A stretch of DNA of 64,000 nucleotides from Alphaproteobacteria bacterium (lineage in GTDB: Bacteria > Pseudomonadota > Alphaproteobacteria > Rhizobiales > GCA-2746425): assembly GCA_024743215.1 (NCBI GenBank), contig JANSWZ010000004.1:124001-188000 (forward strand). The letters run 5' to 3'. The position numbers and the translations under genes were made by a program. The notes beneath the pieces were generated by a model. That model worked only from the letters and a program-made list of their open reading frames with translations, ran no database searches and was not told where the DNA came from. Of this stretch, positions 51,987-60,999 are shown piece after piece (position 1 is the first letter of the stretch; the number at the start of each line of letters is the position of its first letter).

Positions 51987-52885
51987 TTGTGCGCCAGAAA
52001 GCCTTCGGCCACAGCATCAAGTACATTCATCGTTGCGCGCGCTCCGCCAGCAGCGATGTAAATGTTGGCAGATGGAACATAAATGACCTGGCCATTCTTC
52101 CAGGCGGTCGTTTGATGAATAAGTTCATTATCAAGCGTGGCTCTGGCGTTTTGCTCTCCAGAACCAATAGCGGCCGCACGATCAACCACAATCAGCCAAT
52201 CTGGATTCACTTTGGCGACAAACTCGAACGAAACGGCGTCTCCATGTGTCCCGGCATCAATGATTGGGGCCGCTGACGGAATAGAAAGCACCGAATGTAC
52301 CCAGCCAAATCGTGACTTGGGACCGTAAACCGATATTTTCGGCCCATTTGTCATGACAATAAGCGCATTGCCCTTACCGTCTGCCGCCGCTCGGGCATGT
52401 TCAATCTTTTGCTCAAATGTCGCTAAAAGGGCGTCAGCATTTGCCGTCACATTGAACAACCTGCCGTAATCCTTGATGCGCTGGCGTGCCTGACCAATCA
52501 AGTCATCACCCCATATGGTCATATCAATCGAGCGTGCCACACGACCGGTCTGTTCTATTTGGGTTGATGAACGCCCGCCAACGATAATCAAATCAGGACC
52601 AAGCTCGTTCAATACCTCCAGATCGGGCTCGAACAACGTGCCAACCTGTGCTGTTCCGTCTAATTTCCCTTCCAGAGTATTCAAAAACAGCTTATTTGGC
52701 ACACCATCTAAGCGAATGCCTAGAGCATCGAGTGTATCAATGGCAGAGATGTCAAAAACGGCAATTTTTTGCGGTACCACAGTGAACATTTCTGGGCCCG
52801 TAGCAGTCTGTATTTCTATTGCGTGACCAGACATGCAGGAGGCACCAAGAATTATGGTCCCCAAGAATTTTGCAAATATTCCCAT
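51983..52885 (-). CDS. Periplasmic ferric-siderophore-binding protein (YclQ/CeuE/VctP-like)
   Basis: 300 residues. A signal peptide ends near GHAIE; no convincing lipobox. The family segment KISVYGPKSRFGWVHSVL, then THGDAVSFEFVAKVNPDWLIVVDR (in pieces, about 205-255), identifies the group that binds catecholate and linear catechol iron complexes. It follows the TonB receptor by 48 bp and is coupled to the first permease. Confidence 0.93.
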   Translation of the reverse strand: MGIFAKFLGTIILGASCMSGHAIEIQTATGPEMFTVVPQKIAVFDISAIDTLDALGIRLDGVPNKLFLNTLEGKLDGTAQVGTLFEPDLEVLNELGPDLIIVGGRSSTQIEQTGRVARSIDMTIWGDDLIGQARQRIKDYGRLFNVTANADALLATFEQKIEHARAAADGKGNALIVMTNGPKISVYGPKSRFGWVHSVLSIPSAAPIIDAGTHGDAVSFEFVAKVNPDWLIVVDRAAAIGSGEQNARATLDNELIHQTTAWKNGQVIYVPSANIYIAAGGARATMNVLDAVAEGFLAHK

Positions 52886-52933
52886 TGGTTCACTCCCGGC
52901 GCTTTACTGTCGGGATACCTTCTGTTTTGGAGG

Positions 52934-54892
52934 TTAGAACGATGCCTTCACAGACAGTTTCAAAGTGCGGCCAGGTTCATTTAACGACTCTACGGTCGCG
53001 TATTCCTGCCCATAGGTTGCCCGGCTGGCATAGGTTTCATCAAAGATGTTGTTGACTGCCGCCCGGAAAGTCAGGTTTGATTTTTGCACCGGTGTATATT
53101 CCAGAAATGCATTGAAAACCTCATAGGCTGGCAATGGTTCAGCACGGTCACCCGTGTCTGAGTCATAGGTGTCTTTTTCTTCCAGAACGACCTGGCCGTT
53201 GCCGCCAATAGTTACACCGTAGTCTGTAAATGTGTGTGCAATCTCAAAACCAAAAATGTCGCCAATTGGTGTTGTCAGATACTGGCCTGTGTATGAATCA
53301 GCCGGATTTCCATCGATCTCTGTATCAATATGCGTGTAGGCAACACGCGCAAAACCGGATGCCCAATTGTAGCCGATCGCAACTTCAACGCCTTGCGTCT
53401 GCAGGTCTTTGTTCAATGAAGGGCCACCACTATAGCTTGGCGTACGCGCATTATTTATCGTGGTATGAAAGACTTTACCGTCTACTTTGAAATCGCCATA
53501 ACGGGCGCTGAGGCCGGCGTAAAAATTATCGGAAGTTACGGTCTCGATGCCATCTGAGTAATCCCATAAGGGGCTGTAAAGAAAGTTTTCTGCCAAGGGG
53601 ATGCCAGCAAAAACATGTGAGTAGCCAGCACTGGCGGTCAGGTGTTCATTGATGTCAAATTCTCCGGAAATGTTCCCGGATACTCCGGCATTCCCGTCGT
53701 AATAATCATCAATCCCTTCAAACCGCTGATAATCAGCGCGGGCACCCAATGATGTGCGAAGGCGATCAGTAAGGTCCAATCTTATCTGGAAATAGACCCC
53801 AACATTTGATGAGCGCTCTGTTTCATCAATGTCGTTACTGGGATCCGACAGATCCTGATAATCAAGGTTCGCACTGTCTGAATAGAAATCCAGTCCGGTC
53901 GTAATAGAACCCTTGGCTACAGAAAACCTGTTTTCTATCTTACCATTGATGCTGTCGGTTGTGCCGTATGTGTTTTCAGCATCTTCCTCTATGTCCAAAT
54001 TGGTAGCACTGTATGCAATCTGGAAGGTCGGGTCCCAAAGATCAGTCGGCATCTCATTTGTGTAAGTGAACACAAGGTTCTGCCGGGTGAAATCATAGTT
54101 TCGGGTGAGCGGAACGGGCCGTCCCACAGTAACCAATCCGATATTGGCCCGGTAGGGCCGCATTTCATCATCATTGACACGCTCGTAGGAAAGCTCAAAA
54201 CGATCTCCGCTTTCGCTCTCATAGGCAATTTTTCCAAGTGTGCTTAGTAATTCTGTGCCGGATCCGGTGATTTCATTGCCATCACCATCTTTCTGCCAAT
54301 CACCTTTTGCGTATTTGGCAAAACCGAGAAACTCGAATCCATCCTTTTGCCCATAGAGCGAATTGCTGGTGGTGAAGACGTTGCCGTTGGTGCTGTATTC
54401 ACCAATCGTGAAGCCTCCGAGCATCTGGCCATCCAACAGCAGATCTTTTGCGTCTTTCGTTTCGTACTGAATAGAGCCCGCGAGTGCTCCAGGCCCTGCA
54501 TCTGCTGGCGCGACACCTGGATCAATGCTCACTGCTTTCAACAGTGAAGGATCAATCAAAGTGGTGGCACTGTGGTGAAACAGCTTGTTGTTCTGGCGGC
54601 TGCCATCAATTGAAACAGCAAGGTTGGTTTCTTCAACGCCGTTGACATAGATTTTCTGGGAAACGGGTAGGGAGCTGCCGACAGCGATTGTTGGTTCGGC
54701 AATGAACAAGTCCTGCAAATCCGTTGGATTTATCCGGACCAGATCCTGGTCTGAAACCTCCACGGAATTCTCATCACCGTCAGATGCGCCTATGATAATA
54801 CGATTTAACTCAACGGTTTCCTGTGCCTGAGCATAAGAGGTGAGTGAAACCAGACTGACTGAACACGCCAGGAATGTAGTGAATTTGAACAC
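52934..54892 (-). CDS. TonB-dependent outer-membrane siderophore receptor
   Basis: 652 residues. A signal peptide ends AQAQE, and a TonB-box-like segment (ELNRIIIGAS) follows. The plug domain spans about 35-150 and the 22-strand barrel ends in an aromatic residue (VKASF). NNIFDETY near the end is a TonB-receptor signature. GTG start at 54892 with GGGGGC upstream. A RirA-type palindrome lies 82-98 bp before the start. The adjoining ABC genes suggest a catecholate ligand; exact siderophore unknown. Confidence 0.93.
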   Translation of the reverse strand: MFKFTTFLACSVSLVSLTSYAQAQETVELNRIIIGASDGDENSVEVSDQDLVRINPTDLQDLFIAEPTIAVGSSLPVSQKIYVNGVEETNLAVSIDGSRQNNKLFHHSATTLIDPSLLKAVSIDPGVAPADAGPGALAGSIQYETKDAKDLLLDGQMLGGFTIGEYSTNGNVFTTSNSLYGQKDGFEFLGFAKYAKGDWQKDGDGNEITGSGTELLSTLGKIAYESESGDRFELSYERVNDDEMRPYRANIGLVTVGRPVPLTRNYDFTRQNLVFTYTNEMPTDLWDPTFQIAYSATNLDIEEDAENTYGTTDSINGKIENRFSVAKGSITTGLDFYSDSANLDYQDLSDPSNDIDETERSSNVGVYFQIRLDLTDRLRTSLGARADYQRFEGIDDYYDGNAGVSGNISGEFDINEHLTASAGYSHVFAGIPLAENFLYSPLWDYSDGIETVTSDNFYAGLSARYGDFKVDGKVFHTTINNARTPSYSGGPSLNKDLQTQGVEVAIGYNWASGFARVAYTHIDTEIDGNPADSYTGQYLTTPIGDIFGFEIAHTFTDYGVTIGGNGQVVLEEKDTYDSDTGDRAEPLPAYEVFNAFLEYTPVQKSNLTFRAAVNNIFDETYASRATYGQEYATVESLNEPGRTLKLSVKASF

Positions 54893-54973
54893 GAAGCCCC
54901 CGAATTACATTATCAAATGAACTGGTGGCTTGATTCCGAGAAATCTGGCTTCCTTACGGGTGGATTTACATAC

Positions 54974-54990
54974 TTGACAAAAAAATTCAA
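54974..54990. promoter_or_regulatory. Iron-responsive operator (RirA-type IRO box)
   Basis: TTGA-N9-TCAA, containing the exact TGA-N9-TCA pattern reported for RirA boxes in rhizobia. It lies upstream of the receptor gene and so of the whole uptake operon. RirA itself is not in the window. Confidence 0.6.
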
Positions 54991-55168
54991 CTTTTAATGT
55001 GGTCGATTGATGACTCTAAGAAAAAATGATGAAGATGTGGCCGTGATGCTGCAGTGTTGCGGATAAATGAAGCGCTTCAAAAATGATTGCTTTGCCTAAT
55101 TTAAAGTCATCCGGGAGCCGCTCACCTATCCACAATTCATCATGGAGTGAACTGCCCTTGAGGGGCCG

Positions 55169-56707
55169 TCAGGCCATCCCCACCTGCGGCAATTGGTTTG
55201 GAAGTGCATCATCAGGACGTGATGCGATCATGCCCTCAAGTGAGGTCCGCATATCCGCATAATCCGGATTGTCATACAGATTGATGCATTCATTTGGATC
55301 ATTCAGAAGATCATACATCTCGCCGTCACCGCTGATCATATCTTTGCTCAATCTCTGAGTCTGTGTGCGCACTGTCCGAAGATCAAGCGCAACACCGGAG
55401 CGGGAGGAACGCAAATCCCACTCATTATAGGCAAATTCACGATGCGCATCGTCGGTCTCGATTAAATCGCGAAGGCTCTGGCTGTGCATATCCATCAGTT
55501 GTGGCGCGTCTGCGTAGTCAAGGATCGTCGCTGCAAAATCCAGATTGGAAACAGGATCAGTAACCCGCTTTCCGGCAGGAATCCCAGGCCCTTTGACGAT
55601 GCAACCCACCCTCAGCAGGCCATCATAAAGCATGGGGCCTTTCAACAGCAGGCCGTGATCACCAAGCCAGTCACCATGATCGGCTGAATAGATGATGATG
55701 GTATCCTCATCCAGTCCAAGATGGCCAAGCTCGGCCATGATCCGACCGACATTATGATCAATCAGCGCTATCATGCCGTAGTAATTGGCGATGACTTCAC
55801 GCAATTGTTCATCGCTCATAACGGGCGTGCGCGAGTATTTCGTGCGAAATTCTGCAAGGTCTTCCCGAATGTCGGGCTTACCTTCCAACGCCTGCCTGTG
55901 CCACCATGGGCGCGTTTCCAGATCAAGCGTGCGGTTTTCCGGCAGATCGACGTCTTCCGGTCGATGCAACAGGCTCCAGGGAACGGGGCAGTCAAAAGGG
56001 TGGTGTGGATCAGGAAAAGAGGCCCAGATGAAAAATGGCTCATCTTTGTCCTGTACCTCATTGATGCGTGCAATGGTCCTGTCAGCCACCCATGTGGAGT
56101 TGTGCCATACCGGAGGCAGACCTGAATGCCATGTCTGTGGGGCGTCCTTCGTATCCGGTCCCACATTGGCCGAGTAGGCTTCGTTCTTCTCAGCGCCATG
56201 CCCGTCGCCATAATACCAGCGTTCATAATGCTGACCATTGGGCGGCTGTAGAGGAAGATGAATATTGTGTCCTTCAACAACCAGTTCGACATGGGAAAAT
56301 CCCATATAAGGGCCAAACCAGTCTTCTGAATAATTCGCCATACTGTCTCGGCATTCTGCCGAACCCGTTGGCTCAAATGTGTGTGCAGTGGCAAAATGGG
56401 CTTTGCCAATGAGGGTGGTGCTGTAGCCTGAGGCTGTTAGTGCGCCGCCAAATCCCTTTTCACCCAATTCAGGGTCCAGATCGATGCCATTGTCCGAAAC
56501 CCCGTGGGTTCTGGGCAACAGACCGGTGACCAAAGATGCACGCGCAGGCTGACAGACCGGGTTTGAGGTGATGCAAGTGGCGAAATGAGTACCTTCACGC
56601 GCCAGTTGATCCAGATGCGGTGTCTTGACCTTGCGTCCTTCAAACCCGAAGCAGTCGCCGCGATGCTGATCAGCTGTGATGAAAATGATGTTGGGCCGTT
56701 TACTCAT
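55169..56707 (-). CDS. Formylglycine-dependent sulfatase
   Basis: 512 residues. The maturation motif CQPAR (C-x-P-x-R, within NPVCQPARASLVTG, about 52-65) carries the Cys converted to formylglycine. Metal residues appear in FITADQHRGD (about 9-18) and YSADHGDWLGDHG (about 310-322). No signal peptide is visible, so it is probably cytoplasmic. The substrate may be a small sulfate ester. It follows tctC of the second tripartite transporter. Confidence 0.92.
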   Translation of the reverse strand: MSKRPNIIFITADQHRGDCFGFEGRKVKTPHLDQLAREGTHFATCITSNPVCQPARASLVTGLLPRTHGVSDNGIDLDPELGEKGFGGALTASGYSTTLIGKAHFATAHTFEPTGSAECRDSMANYSEDWFGPYMGFSHVELVVEGHNIHLPLQPPNGQHYERWYYGDGHGAEKNEAYSANVGPDTKDAPQTWHSGLPPVWHNSTWVADRTIARINEVQDKDEPFFIWASFPDPHHPFDCPVPWSLLHRPEDVDLPENRTLDLETRPWWHRQALEGKPDIREDLAEFRTKYSRTPVMSDEQLREVIANYYGMIALIDHNVGRIMAELGHLGLDEDTIIIYSADHGDWLGDHGLLLKGPMLYDGLLRVGCIVKGPGIPAGKRVTDPVSNLDFAATILDYADAPQLMDMHSQSLRDLIETDDAHREFAYNEWDLRSSRSGVALDLRTVRTQTQRLSKDMISGDGEMYDLLNDPNECINLYDNPDYADMRTSLEGMIASRPDDALPNQLPQVGMA

Positions 56708-56735
56708 GAACTGCTTCCTGTATCTGGGGCATGTG

Positions 56736-56760
56736 TTGGCCCTGCCGATGGCAGGGCCAA
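56736..56760 (-). other. Strong hairpin between tctC and the sulfatase gene
   Basis: TTGGCCCTGCC, loop of three bases, GGCAGGGCCAA: 11 perfect base pairs, starting 10 bases after the tctC stop. No U-run follows on the minus strand, so it is more likely an RNA-stability or partial-attenuation element than a terminator. Confidence 0.65.
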
Positions 56761-56769
56761 ACGACTTAC

Positions 56770-57738
56770 TTATTTGATGAGCTTTGCAAGGTCGGACATG
56801 CTCTTGGCAGATGCGCCAATATAAGCCTCCGCTTCATCCAGTGGCTTCCAGATGGGGGTCACACCATAGCTTCTGGCAAAATTGGTCCAGTCATCGGACT
56901 GCGCCATGCCGCCGAAAATTGTGGCCAACTCAGCCATTACATCATCCGGCGTATCCTTGGGTGCCCAGAGCGCGGCCCAGATACCAAGATCGTGGGGAAT
57001 GCCAGCTTCAGGAAAGGAAATCATATCTCCTTTGAATTTGACAAGCTCCAGCTCTGTTGAGGCTACAAGAAAGACCGCTTCACCGGCATTAACCGAGTCC
57101 AGTCCTGCAGGTGCACCGGGCATACCAGCGTCAATCTGGTCTCCAAGCAATGCGGCCATTGTCGGGGCACCGCCACCATAGGGAATGATGTTCACGTCAA
57201 CATCAAATGTGTCTTCAATGGCAATCACGGCAAGATGCTGCGGACTGCTGAGAGCAGGAACGCCAACAGTCAGTTCGCCCGGACGTTCTTTTGCAGCTGC
57301 TACAAAGTCAGCAAGTGTTTCCCACCCTTTTGATGGGCGGGCCAACAGCCAGGCCCCACGCAGATTGAAAACGCCAATGGGGCGGAAATCTTCCGCACTG
57401 ACCGGAAGGTTTTCCTGAAACAGTGGCAGGGTGGTCATCACGGTATCGGCGACCAGAAGCGTATAGCCATCCGGCTTGGCGCGCGACGCCTGTAAAATGC
57501 CGGTGACCCCTCCACCACCTGTTACGGAATCAATGACAATCGGTTGATTGATGAAGTTGTCGGACATTTTCGTCAGGCCGCGAATGGCCGTGTCAGTTGC
57601 GCCACCGGGCGCAAATGCGTTGATGATCTGGATGGGTTTTGATGGAAAGTCCTGTGCGATTGATGCGCCACTGAATGAGACAGCCACCGCTGCCGCTAAG
57701 GCCGCAACTCCAGCTATGCTTGAAGTGATAAATTTCAT
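56770..57738 (-). CDS. tctC: TctC/Bug-family periplasmic substrate-binding protein (second transporter)
   Basis: 322 residues. Signal peptide ends SIAQD; the mature start FPSKPIQIINAFAPGGATD is the family hallmark. ATG at 57738 with AGGAGG upstream. It is the last transporter gene, after tctB and tctA. The ligand could be the sulfated compound acted on by the neighbouring sulfatase, or its product. Confidence 0.92.
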   Translation of the reverse strand: MKFITSSIAGVAALAAAVAVSFSGASIAQDFPSKPIQIINAFAPGGATDTAIRGLTKMSDNFINQPIVIDSVTGGGGVTGILQASRAKPDGYTLLVADTVMTTLPLFQENLPVSAEDFRPIGVFNLRGAWLLARPSKGWETLADFVAAAKERPGELTVGVPALSSPQHLAVIAIEDTFDVDVNIIPYGGGAPTMAALLGDQIDAGMPGAPAGLDSVNAGEAVFLVASTELELVKFKGDMISFPEAGIPHDLGIWAALWAPKDTPDDVMAELATIFGGMAQSDDWTNFARSYGVTPIWKPLDEAEAYIGASAKSMSDLAKLIK

Positions 57739-57759
57739 GATTTCCTCCTGTTTAAAAAG

Positions 57760-59295
57760 TCACTTGTTGGTGGGTTGATTATTCTGTGTCTCGGATTGTG
57801 TTTTTGACTTCGAGACAAAGTCGTAGAGAAGTTTTCCGGCAAGCAGGGTCAGCAAAATGATGCAAATCAGCGAGATCGGGCTGGTGAGAAACACCATCGC
57901 GTCACCGCGCGAAATCATCAGTGCCCGGCGGAAGTTACTTTCGATGACTGGTCCCAGGATCAGTCCCAATGCCACGGCGGGAATAGAGAACCCGAACCGG
58001 TGCATCAAATAGCCAAGCACACCGAACGACAGCGCAATCATCATTTCAAACGTGTTGTTTGTGCTGGCAAAACTGCCAGCCAGCGCCAGTATCAGAACAC
58101 TGCCAAGGAGCATGGAACGATCGATGCGCAACACCGCAGTGAAGGGTCTGATCAAAAGAACAGCGGCCAACAGGGTGGTTAGATTAGCAACACCGAGCGC
58201 TATCAAAATGCCATATGCCATATCAGGGCTTTCATGGAAAAACAGCGGACCTGGTTGCAGCCCGAACAACATCAGCGCACCCAGCATGATTGCCGTGGAG
58301 CCGTCACCGGGAATGCCAAGCGTGAGCATTGGAATTGTGGCACCACCGGTCACCGCATTGTTGGCAGCTTCTGGCGCTGCCAGTCCTTGCGGAACGCCTT
58401 CGCCGATTTTGCGATCGCTTTTCAGAAATCCCTTTTCGATCTGGCGTTTGACATAGGCAAAGGACAACCAGCCGGCTGTATCCGAACCAACGCCTGGAAC
58501 AACGCCGAGAATAGAACCGATGGTCGTGCCAACCGCTAACTGCTTGCGCATGCTCCACAATTCGCGCATCAGCGAGATCAGATTGAAGCGTCCCCTGTTT
58601 GTTGGGGGCTTGGCGTTCACAGCTTCTTCGGACATGTCGACCAGCACGGTTGCAATGGCGAACAGGCCGACAATTGCAGCTAAAAACGGAATGCCACCAA
58701 GCATTTGATAGTACCCCAGCGTCAGGCGCGGCGTGCCTGTCAGCTCATCCAGTCCGACTGTTGCCAGGATCAAGCCAAGGCATGAAGACATCAACCCCTT
58801 CAGCAAATCCCGGCCGGACAGGCTGGAGACAGCAGCCAGCGCCATGAGGCCGATCATGGCAAGATCGGCAGATGAAATGCGAACTGCATAAAGACCAATG
58901 ACGCCAACCAGTGGCACGGCAACCATCCAACTTACAGTCCCGCCCAAAAATGAAGAGCCGATTGAGATTGCCAGCGCACGCCCGGCCTCTCCGCGCTGCG
59001 CCATGGGAAAGCCCTCCATGGCCGTAGCGGCCGCAGCAGGCGTGCCGGGAGTGCGAATGAGAATGGCGGCAAACGCACCGCCGGTTTTGGTGCCCACATA
59101 AATGCCGATCAGGATCATGAAGGCAGAAAATGGCTCCATTCCAAATGTGATCGGAATGAGAATGGCCAAAGCCATCGGCGATGACAGGCCCGGCAGAACG
59201 CCGACCAGCAGTCCCAATGCGCTTCCAACAAACAGAAACGCAAAGCTCATGGGTTGAAAAATATCAGCAAACGCCGCGAGGATGTGTGAGGTCAT
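57760..59295 (-). CDS. tctA: TctA, large permease (second transporter)
   Basis: 511 residues, about 12 membrane helices. Signatures GVLPGLSSPMALAI (about 33-46), the TAMEGFPMAQRGEAG loop and GVVPGVGSDTAGW (about 263-275) match the family, with a TLGIPGDGSTAIMLG segment in the second repeat. Sequence differs clearly from the first TctA, so the two transporters are not a recent duplication. It starts 4 bp after tctB. Confidence 0.94.
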   Translation of the reverse strand: MTSHILAAFADIFQPMSFAFLFVGSALGLLVGVLPGLSSPMALAILIPITFGMEPFSAFMILIGIYVGTKTGGAFAAILIRTPGTPAAAATAMEGFPMAQRGEAGRALAISIGSSFLGGTVSWMVAVPLVGVIGLYAVRISSADLAMIGLMALAAVSSLSGRDLLKGLMSSCLGLILATVGLDELTGTPRLTLGYYQMLGGIPFLAAIVGLFAIATVLVDMSEEAVNAKPPTNRGRFNLISLMRELWSMRKQLAVGTTIGSILGVVPGVGSDTAGWLSFAYVKRQIEKGFLKSDRKIGEGVPQGLAAPEAANNAVTGGATIPMLTLGIPGDGSTAIMLGALMLFGLQPGPLFFHESPDMAYGILIALGVANLTTLLAAVLLIRPFTAVLRIDRSMLLGSVLILALAGSFASTNNTFEMMIALSFGVLGYLMHRFGFSIPAVALGLILGPVIESNFRRALMISRGDAMVFLTSPISLICIILLTLLAGKLLYDFVSKSKTQSETQNNQPTNK

Positions 59296-59299
59296 GATC

Positions 59300-59773
59300 T
59301 CACCTCACAATCCCGACAATGTAGACAAAGAGAATGGTCAGGAAGCCTGACGATAGAACTGTGCTGATGAGAAGCCGTTTCCACGGACGCACGCCGAAAG
59401 ACAGGAACACCAGAAATATGAAGGTGAAGGTCAGAGGTGCAAATGGCACAAGCCTGAACAGAAAAATGTAGAGCACCATCAGCACAGTTGCAGCGACGAT
59501 GCGGTGCATGTTGCCCCAGTTCCAGTCGTACATACCGTCAAATGTGCGTGCTTTTTCCGCAGGTGATTTGGCCGTACGTAGTTTAGCGACAAACATGAGC
59601 ATGCGAAGAATTGCCAAAACACCCATGGTTCCCGCAGCCAGCCGAGGGAAAGTTCCGGATGCCACCTGGCTACCGCCAGCGTCCATGATGGAACTTGTCT
59701 GCAAAAAGACCAGAACAGAGATGGCAAGAATAGCTGTCAAAACCAGCAATTCCTGAATCAGTGCATGTCGCAT
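59300..59773 (-). CDS. tctB: TctB, small permease (second transporter)
   Basis: 157 residues from the ATG at 59773, chosen for GGAGGG at 5-6 bases; the longer in-frame start would run into the LysR control region. Four predicted membrane helices and the FPRLAAG segment after helix 2 typical of TctB. First gene of the tctBAC-sulfatase operon, divergent from LysR. Confidence 0.9.
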   Translation of the reverse strand: MRHALIQELLVLTAILAISVLVFLQTSSIMDAGGSQVASGTFPRLAAGTMGVLAILRMLMFVAKLRTAKSPAEKARTFDGMYDWNWGNMHRIVAATVLMVLYIFLFRLVPFAPLTFTFIFLVFLSFGVRPWKRLLISTVLSSGFLTILFVYIVGIVR

Positions 59774-59849
59774 GTTTTCCCTCCCCAGGGTGCGGACTTT
59801 GAAATGACCCGCCATCACTTGATCAAAGGCTCGCATTCAAGATATATTC

Positions 59850-59861
59850 CAGTCAAGACTG
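59850..59861. promoter_or_regulatory. Candidate LysR-type binding site
   Basis: CAGTC-AA-GACTG, a 5-bp inverted repeat in the 105-bp region between tctB and the LysR gene, 18 bp before the LysR start. Fits the interrupted-dyad form of LysR boxes. Confidence 0.35.
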
Positions 59862-59878
59862 AATAGGTGGAAATATAT

Positions 59879-60796
59879 ATGACAAAAATGAATACATTTG
59901 TTCCGCTGCGGCACGTGGCAATCATGCTGACCATTGAAGAGCACGGCAGCATCAATGCAGCTGCGAACATTTTGGGCTTGACCCAATCGGCCCTCACAAA
60001 AGCATTGAAACGAGCGGAGGATGAAATGGGAGTGCGGTTGTTTGACCGCCATACCAAAGGTGTAACACCGACACCGTCAGGCAAGCTTGCTTTGGAACAT
60101 GCAAAAATCATACGCAGTCAAAGCGATCAGATCATGAATGCGATTGATGGGCTCAGAAATTCACCTGGTCGGGTTCTGGTTGGGGCAGGGGCATCCTTTC
60201 TGGATGCGTTGTTGCCAAAAGCCATAGCCAATGTGGTGTCGCGCTATCCAACTGCGGAGATACATCTGAAAATGGATAATGCGGTGGTGCTGTTGAACAT
60301 GTTGCGGGAAGGCAAGCTGGACTTGCTGTTTGGTTCGGAATTTCCAGGCGTGGCTGCAATGGAGGATATTGACTGGCTGCCCTTGATCGCAAATGAGATG
60401 GATGTGGTCGCCAGGTCCGGCCACCCATTGGCCGATAGAAGGAATATTGGTCCGTCAGACCTGAGAGACTATGGCTGGGTTCTGGGAGGTCAGAATGATC
60501 CACCTTATCTCCATCTGGAAAGCGTTTTTCGAGCGAAGGGCTGGGTCTTCCCCCATGTTGCGGTGCAATCGGTCTCGCGAACGGTCGCCATACGCATTGT
60601 CCAGCAATCTGATCTTCTCACATTGTTGCCGAATATGCGGACCAACCCATACCATAGCGATATTGTGCGCATTGACTGCGAAGACCTGACCTGGACCCGC
60701 ATCGCCGGCATCGCCGTGCGCAAAGGCTACAAGCTTCCGCCCGCCGGTAAGACATTGCTCTCAGAGATAAAAAATGTTTGCGAAACCTACAATTGA
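59879..60796 (+). CDS. LysR-family transcriptional regulator
   Basis: 305 residues from the ATG at 59879, with AGGTGG 9 bases upstream. N-terminal helix-turn-helix (about 10-68; GSINAAANILGLTQSALTKALKRAE is the recognition part) and a C-terminal effector domain of the binding-protein fold. It is divergent from tctBAC-sulfatase and probably activates it in response to the imported compound. Confidence 0.93.
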   Translation: MTKMNTFVPLRHVAIMLTIEEHGSINAAANILGLTQSALTKALKRAEDEMGVRLFDRHTKGVTPTPSGKLALEHAKIIRSQSDQIMNAIDGLRNSPGRVLVGAGASFLDALLPKAIANVVSRYPTAEIHLKMDNAVVLLNMLREGKLDLLFGSEFPGVAAMEDIDWLPLIANEMDVVARSGHPLADRRNIGPSDLRDYGWVLGGQNDPPYLHLESVFRAKGWVFPHVAVQSVSRTVAIRIVQQSDLLTLLPNMRTNPYHSDIVRIDCEDLTWTRIAGIAVRKGYKLPPAGKTLLSEIKNVCETYN

Positions 60797-60838
60797 TCCA
60801 CCTTGGTGAAAATGAATCTTAAAATACCGCTGGATCAA
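60793..60838. other. Inverted repeat at the LysR 3' end
   Basis: TTGATCCA (60793-60800) and TGGATCAA (60831-60838), perfect 8-bp arms 30 bp apart. The left arm includes the LysR stop codon. Could be a binding site for the downstream IMPase gene or a weak hairpin. Confidence 0.35.
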
Positions 60839-60999
60839 ATTCGTGGATTTTATGGCATGCTGCGACGAACACACATGCGCGCAGCTCGAGTCGCTGGCAG
60901 GGGTGAACCATGTCAGGCGCATTTGCACCTCAATCCAACAAACGGGTTTGTGGCAGGCGCCAAGAAACAAAACTGAATTTTCTCCACAAGGGACCGACG

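Noticed and set aside
59819-59826. TTGATCAA near tctB as a second GntR operator
   Set aside because: This 8-base core also occurs inside coding regions (for example near 6598 and 20214), so a single copy carries little weight; only the paired 12-mers at 15588 and 15650 are convincing.
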